64,000 bases of DNA, from NCBI GenBank assembly GCA_950097015.1, contig CATNEN010000003.1, positions 13,125,001 through 13,189,000 on the forward strand. Reading direction: 5' to 3'. How positions within the stretch are numbered: the stretch's first letter is position 1; every line of letters begins with the position of its first letter. Below the pieces are notes generated by a model. The model did not search any database, was not told the origin of the DNA, and saw only the letters and a list, made by a program, of their open reading frames with translations. Shown piece after piece: positions 46,430-55,858 of this stretch. The DNA comes from Macrostomum hystrix (lineage: Eukaryota > Platyhelminthes > Macrostomidae). Position numbers and translations under genes: made by a program.

Positions 46430-47349
46430 GATTTGCTGGACTGCACAGCTATGGACCACACTATTCGCGAAGGGCAAAGCAGAGCCAGAGACAAACTTTT
46501 GGCTGAGTCGAAACAGTGGAGGTGGCAGCGGAGGTAGTGGTGGAGGTGATTGCCGAGGTGGCAGCGGAGGTAGTGGTGGAGGTGATAGCGGAGGCGATGG
46601 CCGAGGTGGCAGCGGAGGTAGTGGTGGAGGTGATAGCGGAGGCGATGGCCGAGGTGGCAGCGGAGGTAGTGGTGGAGGTGATAGCGGGGGTGATGGCCGA
46701 GGTGGTAGCGGAAACAGTGGTAGAGGCGGCAGCGGAGACAGTGGTGGAGGCGGTATCGCCTCAAGATTTGAAGATCCGCATGAATTTTACCGCCGCAGCG
46801 ATGCAGTGCTTCTGTGCCTGATCTATCACGGGGTACCCGACTTTATTTACTCTAGCGACGGTTCAATAACCGTCGAAGTAAGTCAAGTAAGTCAAGAAGA
46901 CGGTTCAATAATATCGTTGAACATGTTGTTCGATCAATTTCGCGACTGTCCGCATCTGATTGGCAAGCCGAAACTGTTCATTGTTCAGGCGTGTCGCGAT
47001 GTCACTAACCTGACAGCGGATTCGCCATCTGAAAGCCACCATAGAAGACTGCTTGATTGTGTACAGCACCAGCAGAGGTCGTTTAAGCTGCATAGATAGC
47101 TCCATTGGTGGCGTATTCTCCAACGCTCTGCATCACCAGCTCCTGAACGTGTGCGACCTGAGCTGCGAGACCCTGCCGAGCATTCTTACTCGGGTAACAA
47201 GCGCTGTTATAGTTGTACTTTCCACCGAAGCTGTTGAAGTGCTGACTGAGGCCGTATATTTAACGCAAAACTGCTTTAAAAGAAAACTGTTTTTTGACAG
47301 TGTTCGATGTGAAAATTTTCATAATACAAATTTTACTTTGCGACCTTAA
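46430..47349 (+). CDS. Caspase-like gene, partial, with a reading-frame break
   Basis: After a TTAATTCAG acceptor (46429) one frame encodes a Gly/Ser/Asp-rich repeat (46520-46755) and then caspase p20 features: RSDAVLLCLIYHG with the catalytic His, and LIGKPKLFIVQACR with the catalytic Cys. A second frame (47017-47349) encodes a p10-like part: EDCLIVYSTSRG, SIGGVFSNALHHQLL, SILTRVTSAV and CFKRKLFF. The frames differ by one base. Removing the 16 bases 47001-47016 (GTCACTAACCTGACAG) would join them exactly, but that is shorter than any spliceosomal intron I would trust, so a one-base indel is equally likely. QACRG is QACRD here, and the substrate-pocket motif SWR is SCI, so normal Asp specificity is doubtful. 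The N-terminal part of p20 is not located. AATAAA at 47619 could end the transcript. Confidence 0.65.
46523..46755 (+). repeat. Gly/Ser-coding GGTGGAGGTGATAGCGG repeat
   Basis: Units of about 48 bp mixing GGTGGCAGCGGAGGTAGTGG and GGTGATAGCGGAGGCGATGG. It is open in three plus-strand frames; the one that continues into the caspase p20 motifs reads Gly-Gly-Ser/Asp-Ser. Confidence 0.85.
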
Positions 47350-47618
47350 CTAGACAATTTGGTTGACTTTTGAACGCTTGAAAGAGCTGTACTGAGTATA
47401 TTGTTTAGGTCTAGCCATACCCAGTCATACACCTTGAAAGCACAGAGTGCACAATAGTTAATAAACTAGTTCTACTAGCTTAAATATTAAATATTAAAAG
47501 AAGATCCCTGCGAGAAAAACATTCAATTTCTGCGTACATCTGTTAAAGCCACAATCATTTTGAAAAGTGTTGCCTTAACATCGTCATTTTAATTTTATAC
47601 CTGGTGCAGTATTTAAGT

Positions 47619-47624
47619 AATAAA
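47619..47624 (+). terminator. Candidate poly(A) signal for the caspase-like gene
   Basis: AATAAA 270 bp after the p10-like stop, followed by a GT/T-rich stretch (GGTGTTTTATAATTTTG). Confidence 0.4.
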
Positions 47625-47829
47625 GGTGTTTTATAATTTTGTATTCCTTACTCTATTCTGGTGCAGTTTGCACTATATTTGTTTATTTCATTAAAGAAAA
47701 AAAACAAAAAATCGATAATTGGTTTTAATCATCTTTACAAACATACAATATAAAATGGTTACTGTTAAACTGCGAGACCATTTCCTAGTTCTAGACCTCA
47801 TTTTATATTTGTCACTAACAAGAAGCAAT

Positions 47830-50747
47830 TCAACGAATAATTAATTTTTGCATCAAAGCCAAATTCGACACCACATTGTGCGTATCGCCGTCAAAAGACA
47901 TCGCGCAGTGCAGCTCGTCCATCATTCGGTTGAACATATTTATGTCCTCCTCTGTCTTGAGTAGTTGAACTTCACGGCCGCACTCGCTTAGCTTAGTATG
48001 CGATTGGTTAAAATGAGTCAAAGTATGAGATTCTATAGGTTAAAATGAGGTCTCAAGGTATGAGATTCTTAATTGGTTGAAATGAGGTCTCAAGGTATGA
48101 GATTCTATAGGTTGAAATGAGGCCTCAAGGTATGAGATTCTATAGGTTGAAATGAGGCCTCAAGGTATGAGATTCTATAGGTTGAAATGAGGCCTCAAGG
48201 TATGAGATTCTATAGGTTGAAATGAGGCTTCAAGGTATGAGATTCTTAATTGGTTGAAATGAGGTCTCAAGGTATGAGATTCTATAGGTTGAAATGAGGC
48301 CTCAAGGTATGAGATTCTATAGGTTGAAATGAGGCCTCAATGTATGAGATTCTTAATTGGTTGAAATGAGGCCTCAAGGTATGAGATTCTTAATTGGTTG
48401 AAATGAGGTCTCAAGGTATGAGATTCTATAGGTTGAAATGAGGTCTCAAGGTATGAGATTCTATAGGTTGAAATGAGGCCTCAAGGTATGAGATTCTATA
48501 GGTTGAAATGAGGCCTCAAGGTATGAGATTCTATAGGTTGAAATGAGGCCTCAAGGTATGAGATTCTATAGGTTGAAATGAGGCCTCAATGTATGAGATT
48601 CTTAATTGGTTGAAATGAGGCCTCAAGGTATGAGATTCTTAATTGGTTGAAATGAGGTCTCAAGGTATGAGATTCTATAGGTTGAAATGAGGTCTCAAGG
48701 TATGAGATTCTATAGGTTGAAATGAGGCCTCAAGGTATGAGATTCTATAGGTTGAAATGAGGCCTCAAGGTATGAGATTCTATAGGTTGAAATGAGGCCT
48801 CAAGGTATGAGATTCTATAGGTTGAAATGAGGCCTCAAGGTATGAGATTCTATAGGTTGAAATGAGGCCTCAAGGTATGAGATTCTATAGGTTGAAATGA
48901 GGCCTCAATGTATGAGATTCTATAGGTTGAAATGAGGCCTCAAGGTATGAGATTCTATAGGTTGAAATGAGGCCTCAATGTATGAGATTCTTAATTGGTT
49001 GAAATGAGGCCTCAAGGTATGAGATTCTTAATTGGTTGAAATGAGGTCTCAAGGTATGAGATTCTATAGGTTGAAATGAGGTCTCAAGGTATGAGATTCC
49101 ATAGGTTGAAATGAGGTCTCAAGGTATGAGATTCTATAGGTTGAAATGAGGCCTCAAGGTATGAGATTCTATAGGTTGAAATGAGGCGTCAAGGTATGAG
49201 ATTCTTAATTGGTTGAAATGAGGTCTGAAGGGGTGAGATTATTGTTTGAAATGAGGTCTCAAGGTGAGATTATTGTTTGAAATGAGAACTCGGGTTGAGT
49301 TTCTTAGTTTAAACTAATTCTCAAGCCCATAGTACTCACATGAGCCTCAGACGACCAAACTAACTTGGCATAGTCCTCGTAGAGTTGGCAATACTCAGTT
49401 AGGAGGGCAAACAGTGCCACCCTGTAGTTCATTATTTCGTCCAGGTAAGCGCAGCGCATGCAGTTGCATTCGATTAAGCCGAAGGGATTGAGCAGTCGGT
49501 TCAGCAGAGAGCTACGTACCGGAGCTACCTGATGGTTAAAGTTTCGTTCTAATGGAACTTCTCAAAGACCACGGCGGATATTCTAGCTAACCACATTTAG
49601 TTTTTTGAATCTCCTAAAATGTTAGTTGTCCATGTCAACAACGTGATCTTTCATATTTGTTATAAAAAAGTCAAGTTATTTGGGAAAAACGCACGATTTC
49701 CATGGGCAGATTGGCTTTCTCGGCAAAATGATTGTCTCGCTCCTTAATGCACTGACTTAGCAATGCCTCGCAGTGCTCGTGCGGCTCAACAGAGGCCGTG
49801 TTTTTATCTGCAAAAGTGCGCCTGTAGGCGTGCACTCGATCTTCGCAACTGGCGCGTCGAGTGTCCACGAATTGGTCGGAGTAGCAAGCGTGTAATAGTT
49901 CGTACTCATCAAATGCAACGAAGAGAACCCTGCAGATTAGAGAAACAAGGGAGTTCATTGCTACCCGATGAAATGGGGGAGGGATGGGTTGGTGGGATCA
50001 GATGGCATAAAATGGGATCGGATTGGATGGGATCGGATTGGATGGGATCGGATTGGATGGGATCAGATTGGATGGGATCGGATTGGATGGGATCGGATTG
50101 GATGGGATCGGATTGGATGGGATCGGATTGGATGGGATCGGATTGGATGGGATCGGATTGGATGGGATCGGATTGGATGGGATCGGATTGGATGGGATCG
50201 GATTGGATGGGATCGGATTGGATGGGATCGGATTGGATGGGATCGGATTGGATGGGATCGGATTGGATGGGATCGGATTGGATGGGATCGGATTGGATGG
50301 GATCGGATTGGATGGGATCGGATTGGATGGGATGCGATGAGATTCTGTTGGTTGTAAATTAAATACTGTCAATTCGTCATATTGTCGATTAGTCATTAAA
50401 CTACGCTAATAAACCAGCAAACGTGAGCCCAATAAATATCACCTGGTTAGGTTGGCAAGCACAGCGGCGTATTTGCATCTATCTCCGCACGCGCAAGCCA
50501 AATCTACCTGATTGCTGGGCAAGTCCTCGTTGTCTTCGTTGTCGACTTGCTCTTTCTCTTTAGTCGAAGAAGAGTCACTCTCACTCTCAATCTGTTTTTC
50601 TTCTTGCTTCAGTTCCGCTTCCGTTTTTTGTTGCTGCTTCTGCCGCTGCTGGCGGACTCGCCAAATCTCTTCGCGCTCCTTATCGCCGCGGTTGCTCTCG
50701 TAGATGATACGACGAGCTTTTTTAGCGAATCGTTTTGATCCTGACAT
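47830..50747 (-). CDS. Four-exon 296-residue orphan, Cys-containing
   Basis: Transcription order: 50747-50443, 49929-49695, 49528-49340 and 47991-47830. Donors GTGATA, GTGCGT and GTGAGT and three AG acceptors agree in phase (891 nt with stop). The N-terminus MSGSKRFAKKARRIIYESNR is basic and followed by a Gln/Glu/Lys-rich coiled-coil stretch with an acidic patch (residues 35-85). Then comes CACGDRCKYAAVLANLTRVL and a mainly helical region with regularly spaced Cys (YELLHACYSDQF, CEDRVHAYRRTF, HEHCEALLSQCIKERDNHF, LIECNCMRCAYLDEI, YCQLYEDYAKL). The last exon ends VVSNLALMQKLIIR. No family recognised; helical with paired Cys, no signal peptide, so probably intracellular. Introns 1 and 3 are filled with minisatellites. 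Confidence 0.7.
48018..49290 (+). repeat. 35-bp minisatellite in intron 3 of the 296-residue gene
   Basis: About 35 units of GGTTGAAATGAGGCCTCAAG then GTATGAGATTCTATA, alternating with a CTTAATTGGTTG variant in a repeated order. The array begins right beside the acceptor of exon 4 (47992, read on the minus strand), and its first unit overlaps GATTGGTTAAAATGAG. Confidence 0.95.
50000..50335 (+). repeat. 15-bp near-perfect minisatellite in intron 1 of the 296-residue gene
   Basis: About 22 units of GGATGGGATCGGATT with one visible variant (ATCAGATT near 50063). It is open in all three plus frames and on the minus strand, which is an artefact. Confidence 0.95.
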
Positions 50748-51390
50748 TGCTAGTTCAGTATTTTTTTAATAACTGAAATACAATCAGTGTAGCTTGGATA
50801 GTTTTATCTGTTTTTCGTGGCTTCGGGTATTGAAGCATTTGTACCGGCCAGTACAAAGTAGATTTACCATAGACAGTTTGCTATCGTAAGCTATCTCGAC
50901 AAAAGATCTAAGTCTAGTTGATCGTTATGTATTAATACTTGCAATTGTGTTTCTATGGCATTACTCGTACGAGCATTGAACGTATTGAACGCAATTGAAT
51001 CCTTGCTTTACTACTCGCAGTACTACTCTCCTAGTTAGACGGGTGGGGTAGTCAGCGGGGTTCGAATCCGCGATCAAAAAAATTAATTTTTTATCTTTTT
51101 GTTGACTGAAATTGCAGGTCTATTTTGCCAAATTCCATTTTAGTCACGTTTTATCGTTTCATGTTTAAACAAAAATATATGAGTCGAATAGTTCTTATTG
51201 TGTCGGCAGGTGAAGCAATAAAACAGTTTAGCTACAAAAATCGGCATGGTTTGCTATTTAACAGATCAAAAACGTGACTTTCCTAAAAGTTAAATCGATC
51301 TAATCGATAAATCAGAGAAAACATTTTTATTGTTAAAATCAGACGGAGGAAGACGCTCTTGACGCCATTGATATTTTCATTGAGATTTTT
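50748..51390. other. Intergenic region between divergent genes
   Basis: Separates the minus-strand 296-residue gene from the plus-strand secreted basic protein, so it probably holds both promoters. I see no gene. CCATAGACA at 50867 and a degenerate B-box-like GGTTCGAATCC at about 51058 are noted. Confidence 0.4.
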
Positions 51391-51407
51391 TTAGCTCATT
51401 AGGCGAA

Positions 51408-52649
51408 ATGTCTGCTCAGATGAAGTGTCTGATTGTTCTCCTGATTGCGGTGGCTGTGCTGTTATCCGTTGTTACAACTTCCATAGAGGCTCGAAGTTCA
51501 GGTCAGTGATCAAATTGTCTTTTTTCCTTTAAACACTGTCATTTCTGACTAGGGTTAGACCATAGACAAAAATGCTGTCAACATCTTCAGAAGTCAAGTG
51601 CCGCTACGCTATTAGCAAAGCCAGACGTGTCATCCGTGCCATTGTAAAGCACAGAAAACGGATCAAGAAGAGTAGCGGCAGGAAGCGTAGTTTTCACACG
51701 CGAGCACTGCAGGCCTATTGGAATATTCTGCGTAAACTCAAGCTGCATAACAAAGACTGTTTCAAATGCCTTAAGTGTGAGACGATTTCGATTTACTTTT
51801 TTAATGGGGTTTTTCTGACCAATTTTCCTTGAGCTCGACTCCGTGGTGAGGCCACATTCATTTGGTGCGCAGCCGCGGAGAGAAGGCTTGACGTGCAATA
51901 ATCGATGACGAGAAAACCAGGTAGAATGTACGCACCTGTGTGCGTGTGACTACATGTTGTTTACGTACGCGAATGTGTTACTTAGGGTCTCCGCTTGTGG
52001 CGTGTAAACAATAATAATGGAACATCTTTTGGTGACAATAGACCTGCAGCCAGCGAGGAGGCAGTTCTGCACATTCCCCTGACTCCTGAGCACACACGCA
52101 CACAGATACTGTACGCAGGCATACACTCACACAGGTGTGTACATCTGCCCTGACTTTCTCATCGTCAGGCAGTGTACACTCTCACTGTGCCTTTGAGGTT
52201 GGCCCTCAAGGGCATAAATTTCACGTCAAGCCCCAAGCCTTCTCTTCGCGGATGCGCCTCAAATAAATGTGGCCTCGCCGTGGAATCGAACTCAGGGACC
52301 TTGGTGCGAGAGGTAAATGCTTTAGATCGCTCAGCCATTCACTTCCCATCCGGTCGCGGGTTAACAGTCGCTAAGTGTCCAGTTCCCGCAGCGCCACGCA
52401 AAAATGTTTTTAATTTCAGTGTGCCGTGATATCAAGCACAAGTTCGCACTTCTGAAGCGACTGCTCAAATGGGTTCGACGCGAAAAGAAACAGCTGGACA
52501 GCTTCAGCAGCAAGTACGCTGGGAGCTCTAAAACAGGGAAACGGTTTAAGAGTGCCCTTCAGGTGCAACATGACTACCTGCTGAAGAAGGCTATTATATA
52601 TAAAGCTAAATTGGGCAAATGCAAGTCAAAGTGTCGAAGGCGTGATTGA
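51408..52649 (+). CDS. Secreted, strongly basic two-module protein
   Basis: Three exons, 51408-51501, 51591-51776 and 52420-52649, with phases 1 and 1, give 169 residues. Exon 1 encodes a signal peptide (MKCLIVLLIAVAVLLSVVTT, cleavage near SIEA). Exon 2 encodes module 1, starting KCRYAISKARRVIRAIVKHR and ending KDCFKC. Exon 3 encodes module 2, starting LCRDIKHKFALLKRLLKWVR and ending GKCKSKCRRRD. Both modules share Cys, a basic amphipathic helix, a polar Lys/Ser loop, a second helix around RALQAYWNILRKL/SALQVQHDYLLKK, and a CxxC or CxxxC end. Exon 2 has symmetrical 1-1 phase, consistent with exon duplication. Lys and Arg dominate. Such a cationic secreted helical protein could be antimicrobial, a venom or mucus component, or a ligand; I recognise no family. 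The start is supported by a TTTTTTTAG acceptor 13 bp upstream. AATAAA at 52792 is a likely poly(A) signal. Confidence 0.75.
51829..51950 (+). mobile_element. SINE family A fragment in intron 2 of the secreted basic protein gene
   Basis: GAGCTCGACTCCGTGGTGAG, GCGCAGCCGCGGAGAGAAGG and a GTACGCACCTGTGTGCGTGTG-like end match the family A head and body with deletions. The next copy, at 52030, is in the opposite orientation. Confidence 0.65.
52030..52345 (-). mobile_element. SINE family A, inverted relative to its neighbour
   Basis: Minus-strand copy: CCAGCGAGGAGGCAGTTCTG, CACTGTGCCTTTGAGGTTGG, TCTCTTCGCGGATGCGCC and the head at GGACCTTGGTGCGAGAGG. It ends about 75 bp before the exon 3 acceptor (52419). 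Confidence 0.8.
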
Positions 52650-52791
52650 GTATAAGTTTGCCTCTAACTTCTTCTGGTCGCTTTAACTTCTTCTCTATTT
52701 AGGTTTTTAAGCATGGAGCAATTCCAATGTTAACTTGGTATCAGGTTTTGTGATTTTTTTTCTGTTTGGTACCTCTAGCTTGGTCAACCAA

Positions 52792-52797
52792 AATAAA
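52792..52797 (+). terminator. Candidate poly(A) signal of the secreted basic protein gene
   Basis: AATAAA 143 bp after the stop codon at 52647-52649. Confidence 0.4.
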
Positions 52798-52799
52798 CC

Positions 52800-54150
52800 T
52801 GAAGCTATTCAGCTACGAACCAATCTAGAAGCTAGTTTATTCTTGTCCTACTGTCAGCATCGAGTGTTACAACTAATGAGACTCTCAACTAGCGGGTTAA
52901 TGACTAGAAAACTACACATTGAGTACCTTTGAGACCACCTGCGGCTAGAGGAGTAGCTATAGTACACTCAATTATGTGGCTCAATTGTAACATTCCAAGC
53001 AACTGAGACTTTCCTCTTGTTGTGTTTTTTTCACTACAAAACAAAACTGAAAGTGGAAACACAAGCTTACATTTTTTGACGTTAGTATGAGGTCTCCCAC
53101 TTTGCCTTGTCAAGAAGACAACTTTGACTAACTAATTAAAGAACCAAACGACAGCTCAAACAATGGACTCTGCATGTCCCGTTGCCATGCATGTCGCTGC
53201 AGCTTCAGTGACAGGAAAGCATTAGGAGGTTTCACTTAAAGTGCACGCCACAGCATATCTACGAGAATATGAGAGACAACTTTTTTACGACATTCTTTCT
53301 GAAAGCAACTATTTAGTCTGAGCGCGTACTGCACTGCACTGGTGTACAATGATCTGACACACGCATGCACTAACTAATTTCTCCGTACATCTGACAGTTA
53401 AGATGAAAGCTTCAACTTGCGATTGTCCAATCTATACTTCCTTTTGTGTACAGACACTCATCATCCGACTGTCTCCAGGTACAGTCTCTTTCCCCCCTGT
53501 CTCCCACACAGACCTGGGCGGCGTCCTGTGTGGTCCTGCCTTAGCAACTGTCTCTCCTAACTCTACATTACTTTCCCAGTTAAAAAGCAAGTCCACAGGG
53601 TTCTGACTATGAGGCAGTGAATGTTTTATTAAAATAGGCACCGCGCGACACAATTCTGCTAGTGTTAGTGCGCCAACCCCCTGCAATTGTGTATGCAGCC
53701 AGTCTGACTGATGGACTAGGAGTTCAGAGAGTGTGAGAGACTGGGCCATTGTGAAGCGTGTGTATCATACCAGGTTTTTTTCATTCAAAACACCATGCAA
53801 ATCCACTCTCATTGGTTGCGACGAGCTCTCTGAGACTCCACCATCCAGCGCCTTAGTTTCAGTGATCCGCGAGTCAAGAGGGAGCCTGCTGGAGAAGGGT
53901 GCTCAGGATGAGAGGGAGAGAACTTGGAGTGGACTCAGGGCGACACTCAGCAGGGGGGGCAGACTTTCTCTCCCACCTCCTCTTATAACTCCCATCAGCC
54001 AAGCTGTTCTCCATTCCTCTAGTTCTGTTTCAACGATTCCCCTCGTTAAATTTTTATCAACTGGGGAGAAATCTACCAGCTTGGACGCAAGGATCGATCA
54101 GATCTTGGCGCTGAACTCAATCTAACGATCACCTGACCAGGCTTCCTTTC
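52800..54150. other. Intergenic region, unresolved
   Basis: Composition rises in GC from about 53150. Two frames of 67 and 130 codons (53403-53606 and 53733-54125) are open but match nothing I know and lack supporting splice context. A decayed transposon or unannotated exon is possible. A CTTCCTTTCAG acceptor-like site at 54142-54152 precedes the next gene's start. Confidence 0.35.
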
Positions 54151-54279
54151 AGCGATACTCGATGGTAGAATGCTTTGAGCTATTTAAACTTGCCAATCAA
54201 GCTTGTGGGAAACTTTTATGCGAATTGTCCCCATTATCAGACCTGGAAGTAGCCAGAATTTAAGAGTCAGAAACTGGTC

Positions 54280-55826
54280 ATGAGTCTGTTCTCCATGGCG
54301 ATGTCCCTACCGCCGGACTTTCCCCGGCTTCGGCCTCCCAAAGTGGAGGTGCCGATGGATCTCATAGAAGCGCACCGGGCCAGGAAAGCCGCCGCTGAGG
54401 TGGCAACTCCGGTGCTGAAATGTGCCTCTGAGCCGCCCTCCAAGTACAGCCAGTTTGTCGAGCGTTGCGCCGACTTCAAAGACGTCGCTTTGGTCAGCGC
54501 GCCCGGCGCCGCCTCTTCTACAGCTGCCGGCTCGGCGGTGGGCGCGTTGCTTCGTCTGATGCGCAACTATCACAGCCAACACGGCGCGCGGACTGTACGC
54601 GAGCTGCAAGCCCGACCAGAGTCTGGCGCCGAATCAGCCGAGGAGAAACAATTCTTGAAGTTGTTAAACGGTCGCTTGACAAAGCCTAGCAAGAAGCAAC
54701 AGCAGCAGCAGCAACAACTACTGCAGCAACAAGTTGGCCATCAAGACCTTCTTGAGGTTTCATTCAACGACTCGGCCCAAGAGCACTATTTGTCAAATTA
54801 CACAGCTATTTGCTCCTATTGTCGGAGAAAAGCATTCGTAACTACCAATGCCTCCGGTTACCGTGGGAACGCGCGTCAACGTCGTTACCAAGGCGTTCAA
54901 GCGGCTACTGCAGGTGTGGCGGATCTTCCAGTTGAATCAGAGGACTGGCAAAGCAACTCTGGCGGATCTCAACAGAAGATTGGCGTGCTGGAGCGGTTAG
55001 CCCTGCTCAATACCGCTGCTCAGAGAGCTCAGGACAGGTATGGTCTCCTCTGAGAATGAATTTCTTTTGTTTCCGATCGCGCAACACTGGTGTGACAAAC
55101 GGACGTACTAAAACAGAAATCCGTTGCACACCCCTCTCAGAGCCAACAAAGCTGCGTCAGAAGAAAGTGCAACAAGTAGAAAAATTCAGCAGCAGCAGCA
55201 GCAGCAGCAACAGCACCAGCAGCACCAGGCAAGCAGGGGTACAGCTGCCATGATTGAAGTGCCCGAGTCGCAGCTGATGACGAAGGAAGACGTCAACGCA
55301 ATGAGATTCCAGAGTTGGAGGCAGAAGTGAGTAAACTGCAATTGTCTTATTGTCTTATTCCTTGCGAAAAAGAACTAGGAGAAACGCATTACACTTCCGT
55401 ACGTTTCACCTTTCAAACTACTATTTTTCCAGGCCTCAAAAGATGAAATACTACTATATGTACGTTGCGTGATGGCTGATTCAATCAAACCCTAGCCAGT
55501 TCCTTATGCGAGACCATAACCCATTGCTTTGATTTGCTTTTTTATACTCCTATTAGTGGAACCAGTTAATTAACCGCATATATAATAAGTCAAAAAAAGT
55601 CCGCAAGCGGAAAAAAACAAAAAACATTTTCGAGTTACTCGTATAAGCATTACTTGATAAATTCCTTTCTTAAATTTGAACTAGCGTCTTTTTACTAGTT
55701 TCAGAACTAGTAACATTTTCAGATTTAGTCTCTTTTGGATGTGTCTGCTCGAGAAACTTTACAGTAGACAGCATCGCAGACTGTCGATCTGTGCGTCCAA
55801 TTCCCAGCACTAAAATTATTTCATTT

Positions 55827-55858
<32 letters not shown>

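Noticed and set aside
48018-49290. CRISPR-like appearance of the 35-bp array, and of others
   Set aside because: Units are contiguous with no unique spacers, and the DNA is a eukaryotic intron.
51025-51085. GGTTCGAATCC B-box-like sequence as a possible tRNA
   Set aside because: Only the T-arm half is present; no acceptor-stem pairing was found. It is probably a decayed SINE head.
53733-54125. 130-codon open frame with ATG-like start
   Set aside because: No recognised motif, no supporting splice context, and low-complexity Ser/Leu/Arg content. Left as unresolved intergenic DNA.
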